A stretch of 64,000 nucleotides of DNA, taken from positions 1 through 64,000 of the forward strand of contig CALNHX010007705.1 in the NCBI GenBank assembly GCA_940337035.1, written 5' to 3'. The notes under the pieces were generated by a model that made no database searches, was not told the DNA's origin, and was given only the letters and a program-made list of their open reading frames with translations. A program made the translations under genes and the position numbers. Origin of the DNA: Agriotes lineatus (lineage: Eukaryota > Arthropoda > Insecta > Coleoptera > Elateridae). Positions 23,850 to 33,577 of this stretch are shown piece by piece (position 1 is the stretch's first letter; each line of letters begins with the position of its first letter).

Positions 23850-25337
23850 AAGTGGCTGTATGGAATGTTCAGGGATTAAATGGCAAAAAGATGAACTAAT
23901 CGAAGAACTTGAGAAATATAAATTTAAATTCCTAGGTCTTACGAAAACAAAAAAGAGAGATCAAGGATGTCTAAAAATTAGAAATAATCATATATTGATA
24001 TATAGTGGAGTGAAAATATGTGAGAGAGCGAGAGCGGGAGTAGGAATACTAATCAATAGGGAATTTATGAAACACTTATTAAATTGGTAAATGTATTAAT
24101 GAGAGAGTATTGCGAATGGACATGCGTAGAAAAGGGTGTGATAAACTTTCAATATTAGTAGGGCACGGTCCATCTGAAAACGAGGTGAAGAATATCAAAA
24201 ACCTATTCTGAGAATTCCTATAAAAAGAAAGAGAACTGATAGACAACAAGCTTGTGATTATTACGTATTTCAATGGAAGGGTCGGGAGAAAAAGGAACCT
24301 GGACACTCTGTTGGCTCACATGGGGAAGCAGAGGTCAATAATAATGGCCGACGATCTATAGAGTTTTGCTTGACTAACAATTTGGTTGTAAGTAATAACC
24401 ACTTTAGATATAAAAACATCCACACATATACTCGACTTATGGATAGTAGAAACGAAAAATCAATTGTAGGTCTGGCACTAATACAAAATGAGTGTAACAA
24501 GGAAATTCACGATCTAAGAGTGTTGAGAGGCATGGAAATTGGGAGTGAATACTTTTTGGTGAAAATTAAGATAAAGAGCCTTGTGCCGATAACCTCAAAA
24601 TTAAAAAATAACAAATATAATTATCCGAGTATCAAAGCTTATAAATTATTACAGAACGACTGTAAATTAGAATACACCAAGACAGTTGCTCATGAGATTA
24701 ATAAAACAGGGTGGGAAGGAATGGAGGACTTAGAAATCCTGTGAGGAACCTTTAAGACGGCTGTATGCAAAGCAGCCGAAGAAGTGTGCGTTAAAACTAA
24801 GCAAAGAGCAAAAAAAAGCATTGCCTGGTGGGAATATCGGGTCAAGGAAAAAATTACAAAGAAAAAGAAGTTGTGGAATGCATACCTTTCGGATAAGAAT
24901 AAGGACAATCATGGCACGTATAAGAAGCAAAGAACATTAGTTAAAAGAATGCGAATAAAACCAAAACGGAAAGTTGGGATGAATTCGGGCCTAAAATGGA
25001 AGGAAATAGTCAAGGAAATGCAAAACTCCTACAGCGAACGTTAAACAACTTAAAGAAAGATTAAAATAGTGGAGTTAATTATATCGAGGACAGCGATGGA
25101 AGTTTGTTAAACCTAAGATAAATTAATAGTGGAAAAATGGCACCAATACTTCTCTCGAAAATTTAAGAGGTAAGGCTAGAGACAATCAACGAAAACAGCG
25201 AGGGCGATTTGGAATATTTGGAAGTACATAATGAAATAACAATACCAGAAGTGGAGAATGATATAGAAAGGTTAAAAAGCGGCAAGGCGGCCCGGCAAGA
25301 TAATATCAAAGTCGAAACGATTAAGTACGTGGAAAGA
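23850..25337 (+). mobile_element. Decayed APE-type LINE remnant in copy 2, RT part deleted
   Basis: Counterpart of 13040-14477, with stretches such as LTKTKKRDQGCLKIRN near 23937 and LTNNLVVSNNHFRYKN at 24373-24420. Sequence stops matching after the GKAARQDNIKVET stretch near 25280-25325 and jumps to what is 15203 in copy 1. That is a deletion of about 725 bp in copy 2, or an insertion in copy 1. Frameshifts and stops are shared and private. Confidence 0.75.
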
Positions 25338-25640
25338 AGTAATTGTTATAAACTACTAAATGCACAATATATGATTAGCAGTAGCTATAATTTGATTAAC
25401 AGAGGTTAGCATTGCAGTTAGCAGTGTCGAAAAGGTTACGTTTAACTTAATTTTCATAAATTGTGTTCGTTATAGCAAATGCTCTTGATTTATGTGGACT
25501 GACAGACTTAATATTATAAAGTCAAGACAAGAATGTGAATTTAATAAGATATAGAGATGTTTTGAGACGTACGAAAGTTACCTATATGCAGCGTTAGAGT
25601 TAAAGTTATAATGCCAACAAACGGTAACGCAGCTGAAAGT

Positions 25641-26320
25641 TAAAAATCTGGTGTGATACAAGCACATAACTTCCTTTTACAGTGATCTTATAATTAGCCA
25701 AAAATTTGATTTTAAATTTTTAAGCATTTGTCAAAAATTTTCAAAAATTAAAAATTTTACAAAAACGGTACAAAATAAGAGTGTTAGTTCAAGAGACAAA
25801 TTTTCTCTAGAATTTTAAGCTGAATTCAAAAATGTAATAATATACCGGGTGTTCTATTTAAAATAGGAGTTAATAAAAAAATAGAAAAAAAAAACAAAAG
25901 AAACACATTTTAGAAGTATTGAACTGGAAAATCACCTATCTCGCATAATTACACATTAAAAATGTAATAAAAATGTAAAGTTTAAAAAAATTCGTTAGAG
26001 CCGTTTTTGAAAAAATCGAAAAAAACTGAGAAATCAAAAGGGTAAACACCTACTTCCGGTTATGTGATTTTCTTCAAAAGCTTGCTGTCTCATTTACATA
26101 GTACACAAAACTTATATATGAAGTTTCAACGCCATACCTCTTTCCGTTTTTGAGATATTCTGTTCACAGACAGACACACAGACAGACAGACACACAGACA
26201 GACAGACAGACCAATGAACAAAAACATGTTTTTTGGGTTTAGGGGACGTGAAGATCTATTGAAAACTCAATTTCAAATTTTTGGGGTGAATCCAATACTT
26301 CCTTTATTGTAAAAGGAAGT
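25641..26320. mobile_element. Non-autonomous element of about 680 bp present only in copy 2
   Basis: Copy 1 is continuous across this point (15499-15507). Flanking TAAAA-like short repeats and inverted ends (ACTTCCTTTTACA near 25669 and TGTAAAAGGAAGT near 26308) mark an insertion. It contains a CAGACAGACACACAGACAG simple repeat at 26166-26212. I cannot name the family. Its absence from copy 1 makes it younger than the duplication, or an allelic insertion. Confidence 0.7.
26166..26212. repeat. CAGA/CACA simple repeat
   Basis: Alternating CAGACAGA and CACAGACA units, about 47 bases, inside the copy-2-specific insertion. Confidence 0.9.
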
Positions 26321-27119
26321 AAAAGCGGTGTAAAGGAAGCATAAAATACAAAGAGCATGAAAATGCCATTTACGTTAGTACAAAAACAATAGTGCAGTGC
26401 TAATAAAATTGTGAAGTGTAAAAAGCAGAGACTAAAGGTTATAAAGTGTTACGAACTGACAATTATCGAAAACAGTTTAGTTTCTAAGTAAAATAATTGT
26501 ACAAAACTTACTTCTAAAACAGTTGTAATTACTTGCTAAGATACGTGATGTTCGATCATTTTGTGTGTGCAAATTTCTCTCGTAAAAAATTGTATTTTTT
26601 TTAATATAAAAGTATTTGTGTGACTCCAACAATTAATTAATTAATCACCAGTCCACAGAGCGCCTGTGTGTAGAATTTCATCGTGTTATTGAATCCCAGT
26701 TAAGAGGGAATTGCTCTGTAAAGTTTGTCCAAGTGGGTCCAACATGGAGGCCAATTTTCAACGAGTTCCGGGTTAGCAGCAGGCTGAATTTTGTGTGCTA
26801 TGTCTGGAGGAGACTTTCCTTGAGCCCTATGTGCAGAAAGCAGTAGCAGAAAGCCTTCAGAAGATTAATAAGAGCCGTGGAGTCCTATGATTTTGTAAAC
26901 CAGCAACGAGGCTCCTCGTTCAAGGTAAATATCAACAGGAAAGCAGTTGAGAGGGTCCATCAGCTTTGAGCAGCATCAAGAATCGATATTTTGCGAGGTC
27001 CAGAGCGAGTTTTCCAGCCCCAGGCATCTTCCAGATAATTTGGATACCAAACGAGGAAACGAAACAATTGCCAGATAACTTGTCCCTTTGCTGTGACGTA
27101 ATACAGGTTAGCCCAGACT

Positions 27120-28984
27120 ACTTGATTCCAATAATTACATTGCATATTTACCTCTCACGAAATTTATTGATTGTTGATAATTTTGAATTTAATTACGTTG
27201 GGTTTTTGTGCGATCATTTGTCTGTGTCATACCTGTAAATTTAGAGGTTAAATGTTAAATGTTAATAGGCGATACATTCCGAGTTATCTTATTATATTTT
27301 TCCCTCTGCTTATCGAAATTTTCCTAGGTTTAAAAAAAATCGTTTCTAAGGTGTCAGATGCTACAATAAACTTTTTTAATCTTGTGCAAGAGTTATATAA
27401 TTTTTTTTCGTCATCCACAAAAAGCTGGGATGATATGAGAAAAAATGTCCCAGGGTTAAGTTTAAAGCCTCTAAGTGAGACAAGATGGTCCAGCAGAATT
27501 GATGCAATAAAGCCCTTAAACTTTATTTAATTAAGGTTTGCGAACGTCTCCTAGAAGTAGCTAAAGATAATTCCTTTCGCATTGATGCAAGACATAAAGC
27601 AAGCTCCCTCTTAACGTCGGTACAAAATTTTCAATTTATTTGTGGAATTATTATTTGGCATGACGTTTTATTTCATATAAATATTGTCAGCAAACAAATC
27701 CAAAGTGCTACAATTAATATTAAAGTATGCCAAACCTACCTAAAAAATTTAGTTGATCACTTCCAGCAATATAGATCTGACCAATCATTTCAAGAAATTC
27801 TTGTACAAGCGAAAGAAGTAGCACTCTCTCTCGAAATTGAAGAAGACTTTCCACCGTTACCAACGGTCAGGAGGAAATTTAAACCAAAACTGTTTGACTA
27901 TGAACACCGAGATGAGACCCTTCATGATCCAAAACCGCCTTTAAAATTAGTTTTTCTTAAAAATTATAGATCAAACTTTAAGCTCTCTAAAAAACCGATT
28001 TGACTTATTAAATGAGTATGATAATATTTTCGGATTTTTTAGCGACATATTCAAATTAAGTGACAGCGATCTTTTAAAACGTTGTTCTGTTCTTGAAGAA
28101 CGACTGACAGATCAGGATAATAAGGATATAGACTCCAATGATTTGTTTAATGAAATTAAAGCGTTAAAGTTGTTTTCATTACTTTGATGATACTGACCCC
28201 TTAAGTATTTTACAATATATATTTGAAAACAATTTAATCTCCACCCTTCCAAACGTAAGCATTTCACTAAGAATTCTTCTGACATTGCCTGTATCTGTAG
28301 CTTCTGGCGAGCGATCTTTTTCAAAGTTAAAAATCATTAAAAATTATTTAAGATCGACAATGCTTCAAGAAAGATTGTCTGGGCTAGCAATATTAGCAAT
28401 TGAACAAGAAATTTTTGATGGTATAAATTTTAGCGATGTAATTAATGAATTTGCAACAGCAAAGTCTCGGAAAATATCGCTACTACAATAGCTATTTTTT
28501 ATTTTTCTATTGTACCTAGCTATCATTTTTGATTTTATAACGAAGTTACCTAGGTATTTGTTATCAGAAGTATCTGCATATTTTTTAAAATATCTAAGTA
28601 TAAGTAGAAAGTAGTACTTATATATATGTAGACATTAGGCAATATTTCTGTTATTTGTTCCTAAAAAAAAATAGATTTTTAGTTTTGGGTTATTTTCTAG
28701 TATTTATAAACAACGTGTCTGTACCCCATTAGTTAAGTAAATGCTTTCAAATGGGTGTGAACAAGAATTAATTTTAATTTATTTTGTTATGATTTTATTC
28801 TGTTTGTTTCATTTTGATATTTTAGTCTACAAATAAATATAACATCTAAATTTCAGTTTTTTGCTTTTTATTTCAAGCACCTACCTACCTAAAAAATAAA
28901 TAAAAAAACATGATCCAAAATGCCTTAAGGGGCGCCAAAATCCTTTTTTGCACACAGGCGCCAATAGCCCTTACGGGGGCCCTG
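27120..28984 (+). pseudogene. hAT-superfamily transposase pseudogene with 3' terminal repeat
   Basis: Frames at 27252-28490 give a hAT layout related to the ZMYM/DUF4371-like proteins. The stretch LSLKPLSETRWSSRIDAIK at 27457-27514 is the conserved 'TRWSSR' block. The C-terminal dimerisation block LPVSVASGERSFSKLKIIKN lies at 28282-28341, followed by LSGLAILAIEQE. Stops and shifts break the frame between 27529 and 28285. The right end GGGGGCCCTG at 28975-28984, with an inner GGCGCC pair, fits a hAT terminal inverted repeat. I did not find the left terminal repeat. Confidence 0.75.
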
Positions 28985-29685
28985 GGTCTGGGCCTCTTTT
29001 ACTCTTTTATTCTAAACATTTTAGTAGGGGGTAGTTTTACTTTATTTTCAATCACACCAGATTTTTTTAACAACCGTTTTGAGATTCGAAGGAAATTAAT
29101 GTAAGTCGATAAACGTTAAGTGTAAAAAAAACCTTTAATTGTTATAAGATGTAAATATACTGCTGCATTTTTAACCTTTATCTTCTCCAGTATTTCATAT
29201 GGCTGACGATAGGCATTATTCTAGTAACAGAATAACAATAACATCTGTAGCGATCATTATCATTACAACACAAACATCTAATAAAGAAAAACTGCTTATG
29301 ACCATTCATAGTGAGTTCTGTTAGCGTAAAATGATTTTTAAAAAAGTATTTTCATTGGGGATACGATGAAATTAAACACCACAATAAATAAATTTATTTT
29401 ATTAAAGCAGTTTCAGTTTGTTTTTAACCATGAACTCCAGTGTTATGTCTAGCAATCTTCTTGATAGATTAGCATGTACTCGCAGAGCTACTCTGGTTTT
29501 ATACACAAACAAAAAACAGTTTAAAGCTATACAGTAGCCTACAGAAATTTAACAGGCATCTTCTTGAAGACACAATTGTATAATACTGTTGTGATATGCA
29601 GACATCATCGTAATCTTCCAACTTTCTTTTGCAACTGTTAACTTTTACAAATATAATAGAATTCTATAATTTGTTTTCTATATTG
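28985..29685. other. AT-rich intergenic DNA, no gene seen
   Basis: No ORF, structured repeat or RNA signal that I can support. Confidence 0.4.
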
Positions 29686-29689
29686 CTCC

Positions 29690-29890
29690 TCCTTTACAAT
29701 CCGTACCCCTTGCTAGGGGTGTGGTGACTACCTCTGATATTATTGTCCGCCATTGTTTTCTATCCTTTGCTGCATGGACCACCTCGTGGACCTGGCTACC
29801 AGTAATTTCTTTTATTATGTCAGTCCATCGTCGTGGAGAACAGCCTCCGGAGCGCTACCCGCTAACTTTTCTTTCTACCATCGCAAACGT
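29690..29890 (-). mobile_element. LINE 3'-end fragment
   Basis: The minus strand reads RWTDIIKEITGSQVHEVVHA followed by KDRKQWRTI. This is the standard C-terminal 'W.DDI....G..W...A.DR..W' ending of insect LINE ORF2 proteins. Only about 200 bases remain. Confidence 0.6.
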
Positions 29891-30092
29891 TTTCTATATT
29901 ATTATATGTCTTTACTGCAATTTAAAAATGCTTAACTGAATTGCAAATTCCAATTTTAAGTACATACACCTGTTCAGTTAGTTTCTTAAAAAACATTTGT
30001 ATTTCATACTCACCGGATCTAATGTACTACCTACTACTTTAGTAATGCTATTTTATAGAACTGACGATATAATAGTGTCATATTCTTACATA

Positions 30093-31013
30093 TTAATCAT
30101 AACTTTTTTTTCTCAAATGTCGATTCATATGCCTGAGTAAACTATGTTTTTGTGTTGATTTAAATTGACAAATAGAACAAGCATAAGGTTTTTCTCCTGT
30201 GTGTGTTCTCATATGTGCAACTAAGTTACTTTTCTGTGCTGCTTTATACTCGCAAAGTGAACAAGAAAATGGTTTTTCTCCACAATGAGTCTTCATATGT
30301 TTAATTAAGCTACCTCGATGTCCTGCTTTAAATTCACACATAGAACAAGAATAGGGCTTTTCTCGTGTATGCTTCCTCATATGGTCGGCTAAATTACCTT
30401 TCAGTCCTGCTTTGTAGTTGCACATGGAACACGAATAAGGTTTATCTCCTGTGTGAGATCTCATATGTTCAACTAATGTACTTCTCTGTGCTGCTTTATA
30501 ACCACAAATTAAACAATAATAAGGTTTTTCTCCAGTGTGCGTTCTCATGTGTTCAACTAAATTAATTTTTCTTGCCGCTTTATAATCACACATCGAACAT
30601 GAATAAGGTTTTTCGCCAGTATGTATCTTCATATGTTTATCTAAGCTACCTTTGATTGCAGTTTTATATTCGCAAACAGAACAAGAATAAGGTTTTTCTC
30701 CTGTGTGTGTCCTCAAATGTTTGATCAAGCTGGCCTTCCATGCGGTTTTGTACTCGCACACTTTGCAAACAAAGGATTTCTCTAAAGGGCTTTTACCTGC
30801 TGCACATATGCTATGTTCATCTTTAATAGTAGTTTCCTTCTGCTTAATATTACATCCATAATTAATGGCATTATCAAATGTGCCATGAACAATCTCTTGC
30901 TTTATGTTAACATTTTCAAATACTTCACACTTTTCGAATTTCAGTGGTTCGTGGAATTTGCTTGCCATTGCATCATATAAATTATAATCAACAAATTCAT
31001 TCTTCACGTCCAT
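30093..31013 (-). CDS. C2H2 zinc-finger protein with eight fingers (306 aa)
   Basis: Eight consecutive C2H2 fingers occupy residues 81-303, each 28 residues apart with TGEKPYSC-type linkers and Cys-x2-Cys...His-x3-His ligands (for example YSCSVCEYKTAIKGSLDKHM). Tandem fingers of this type usually bind DNA in the nucleus; the target is unknown. The acidic N-terminal part (1-80) has VKNE, NIKQE and IKDE stretches that match the N-terminus of the gene at 40128-40814, so the two are paralogues. The start is the ATG before MDVKNE, and no upstream in-frame start is apparent. Upstream sequence up to 31516 probably holds a 5' UTR or intron. The frame is undamaged. Function beyond DNA binding cannot be inferred. 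Confidence 0.88.
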   Translation of the reverse strand: MDVKNEFVDYNLYDAMASKFHEPLKFEKCEVFENVNIKQEIVHGTFDNAINYGCNIKQKETTIKDEHSICAAGKSPLEKSFVCKVCEYKTAWKASLIKHLRTHTGEKPYSCSVCEYKTAIKGSLDKHMKIHTGEKPYSCSMCDYKAARKINLVEHMRTHTGEKPYYCLICGYKAAQRSTLVEHMRSHTGDKPYSCSMCNYKAGLKGNLADHMRKHTREKPYSCSMCEFKAGHRGSLIKHMKTHCGEKPFSCSLCEYKAAQKSNLVAHMRTHTGEKPYACSICQFKSTQKHSLLRHMNRHLRKKSYD

Positions 31014-31519
31014 TGTTATAGGTGCAATAAGTTCCCTTTTGTTGAATGCTATACCTTCAACAAAGAAATTGTAAGATTCTGCTTAACGTATAAATATCAT
31101 AGACCTAACATGAATGTGTCTCTAACCTAAAAGTAATTTGTTGTACTCAAAAGCTAAGAACCTGGATGGGCTGTAGGTACTGCTAAATAAATATTATATT
31201 GCCACAAAGCAGTTACTGACTATCGCAGCAAACAAAAATCTAGAAATCTGCATTTTGCACAACAGTGTCACCACAATTGAAAGTAGAGAAATGAAAATTA
31301 CTAAAATAGTCTCTAGGTTTGAGTGTGTGCAAATGTATCGGAATTCTGTTGGTGCGAATTTGCTACAGTAAAATCACATTTAAATAAATTTAAAAATAAA
31401 TGGTGTTAATCATCATCCCAATTCTCAGAACTGGTGGCACTATCAGCACCAACAGAAATAATTAATGGTTCTATTAAATTGTCAGTAATTGCATCCAATT
31501 TGCACATTTCTGATTCCGT

Positions 31520-31755
31520 TGTGGCGACGTGCTATGTTTAAATTTCGCGCCACCTTCACCACAGGAAGTGGTAACATCCAGTGTGAGGGCGCAACCAGAT
31601 AAGTGAGAAGCGGAACTGACCAGTGCTCGGACAGCATCAACCGAGGCAACGCGAACTGTACAATCTCTTAGTTGTTTCATTGTTGTATTATAGTTAAAAG
31701 CATTAAACTTGTTGTACATGTGAGGACTTTTATTGCAGTAATAATAAATACCACA
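31520..31755 (+). repeat. 5' LTR of the Gypsy-type element (236 bp)
   Basis: Begins TGTGGCGACG and ends AATACCACA. As far as I can compare by eye it is identical to 36736-36971. It is followed after one base by TGGTGACCGCCGACGTGA (31757-31774), a candidate primer-binding site starting with the TGG expected opposite a tRNA CCA end. Confidence 0.95.
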
Positions 31756-31803
31756 GTGGTGACCGCCGACGTGATTTTTAGTTACGCGAGTTTTAGTTTT
31801 TAA

Positions 31804-32748
31804 CCCTTAACTGGTAACGTGAAATTTTGTAGCACAACTGGTAACGTGCAGTCTGTGAGACTGGCACACCTTTGAAGCGAAAAAAATTATACTGTTTTAA
31901 TTATTTGTTTAAATATATATATAGAGGTTTGTTAGGCATATATTAGTTAGTAATAATTTTATTTAAAATAACCGAAAACTTAATGTAAAGAAAAAATAAT
32001 AAAATAATTTTCAACTTGAACACAAATTGACAATGTACTTTTTACCAGACCAAGATAACAAAGGAAAACTTTTGATCAAAAGTAATTTTATTTATTTTAC
32101 GATTAATAATAAGCAAAACAATGCATTTGTAAAAAAAAACTTAAAGAAATATTGTAATTCACAGGGCCTGCCATGCATACAAGTGGCAAAAAATTCTCAC
32201 GTAAACCGTCACCTTTGAGGAGAAAAAAATTAAACTGTTTTAATTATTTTTTAAATATATATATATAGAGGTTTGTTAGGCATATATGTTTTAGTAATAA
32301 TTTTATTTAAAATAACCGAAAATTTAATGTAAAGAAAAAATAATAAGATAATTTGTAACTTAAACACAAATTGGTAATGTACTTTTTACCAGACCAAGAT
32401 AACAAAAAAAACTTACTTTATTTATTTTACGATTAATAATAAGTAAAACAATGCATTTGTAAAAAAAACTTAAAGAAATATTGTAATTCACAGGGCCTGC
32501 CATGCCTACCAATGAAAAACAATTCTCACGTAAACCGTAACGTGCCGTCTCACAGACTGTACTGAACTAAAAATAAAACACATCTCCAGCGTTAGTTACC
32601 CAAATTTACCAATAATTATGCGATAGGTGGGGTACCAAGAGGAGAAAGATTAGATCAGATCATTTGCCGAAAAGCGGTACTGTTTTGCTGAAAATTTGAG
32701 ATTAAAATTTGCTTGCAGTCTCACAGACGGCACGTTACCAGTTAAGGG
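31804..32748. mobile_element. piggyBac-like MITE (945 bp) inserted in the retrotransposon leader
   Basis: It is flanked by TTAA at 31800-31803 and 32749-32752, the piggyBac target. Perfect 18-bp terminal inverted repeats begin with CCC: CCCTTAACTGGTAACGTG and its complement. A segment of about 330 bp is duplicated in tandem inside (about 31879-32218 and 32222-32540, with AATATATATATAGAGGTTTG in both). It encodes nothing recognisable. It ends six bases before the gag start codon. Confidence 0.9.
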
Positions 32749-32758
32749 TTAATAAACA

Positions 32759-33577
32759 ATGCCCGAAGAAAACGTGCAAGGTGAGATCGAAGTAGAGGAA
32801 GTACGGAATATGAAGATTCCCGCATTCTGGCAATCCGACCCTGTTCTTTGGTTCGTCCAGATAGAGGCCCAATTCCACAACTGGAAAGTGAAATCCGATG
32901 CCAGCAAATACTTTGCCGTGATCGCCGCGCTGGACGTCAATGTCTTGCAGCAAGTCGCTGACGTGATTTCGACACCCCCTGCGAACGACAAATACAAAAA
33001 TCTTAAGGAGCAATTAATATCCCTTTTCTCAGATTCCGAGGAAAAGAAGCTGAGAAAATTGTTAAACGACCTGGATTTAGGGGATAAAAAGCCATCGCAG
33101 TTTCTACGAGAAATGCAAAGTTTAGCCGGAGAAAAAATCGGCAACGACTTTATTCGCACTCTCTGGATGCAGAGGCTGCCGTCACAAATACAGGTGGTTC
33201 TGTCCGCTAGCCCTAAGGCGACCACGCTCGCAGAGTTGGCCGCCATCGCCGACAAGATCGCAGAAGTTTGGACCGCGCCGCCAATTTCCGTTTCCGCCGT
33301 GAGTCTACCATCTTGTTCCGGCGTCACTGCACCAGTTACGAACTGCGCAGGTACTACTCCCACGATTGCGTCATTGGAGCGGAAGGTAGAGGAGCTCACC
33401 CACAAGCTCGATCAACTGATAAGCCGAGGAAGCGGGGGCAACGACTTCAACAAGGCCAGCAGAAATCGCTCGAGATCGCGCTCGCGAAACCGCGAGTTTT
33501 GTTATTATCACCAACGTTTCGGTGCAAAAGCTAACAAGTGCCGAACGCCGTGCACTTTTCAGCCGCCGGGAAACTAG
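32759..33577 (+). CDS. Gag-like protein of the Gypsy-type element (272 aa)
   Basis: The N-terminal half shows an arthropod Gypsy gag layout: IPAFWQSDPVLWFVQIEAQF, a QFLREMQSLAG block near residue 118, and a MQRLPSQIQVVLSA block near 140-153. The C-terminus is Arg/Ser-rich (residues about 235-250), followed by CYYHQRFGAKANKCRTPC, a modified zinc-binding motif seen in this group of elements in place of a standard CCHC knuckle. Gag proteins coat element RNA in virus-like particles. The frame overlaps the pol ORF by 40 bases in a -1 relation, consistent with frameshifted pol expression, but no classical slippery heptamer is obvious. Confidence 0.85.
   Translation: MPEENVQGEIEVEEVRNMKIPAFWQSDPVLWFVQIEAQFHNWKVKSDASKYFAVIAALDVNVLQQVADVISTPPANDKYKNLKEQLISLFSDSEEKKLRKLLNDLDLGDKKPSQFLREMQSLAGEKIGNDFIRTLWMQRLPSQIQVVLSASPKATTLAELAAIADKIAEVWTAPPISVSAVSLPSCSGVTAPVTNCAGTTPTIASLERKVEELTHKLDQLISRGSGGNDFNKASRNRSRSRSRNREFCYYHQRFGAKANKCRTPCTFQPPGN

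Larger units (their letters stand above)
16907..27117. repeat. Downstream copy (copy 2) of the tandem segmental duplication
   Basis: It begins within the right arm of the MITE seen at 5543-5912 and follows copy 1 until about 27117. Divergence is uneven by eye: four substitutions over the 1,524-bp SIAH ORF, clearly more with indels in 19928-20850, almost none over 20880-23410, then several per 100 bp in the LINE remnant. An assembly that placed two haplotypes in tandem would also produce this picture. Confidence 0.95.

Noticed and set aside
31474..31719. 81-codon minus-strand ORF, repeated at 36705-36935
   Set aside because: It is the same frame read through the two LTRs of the Gypsy-type element.
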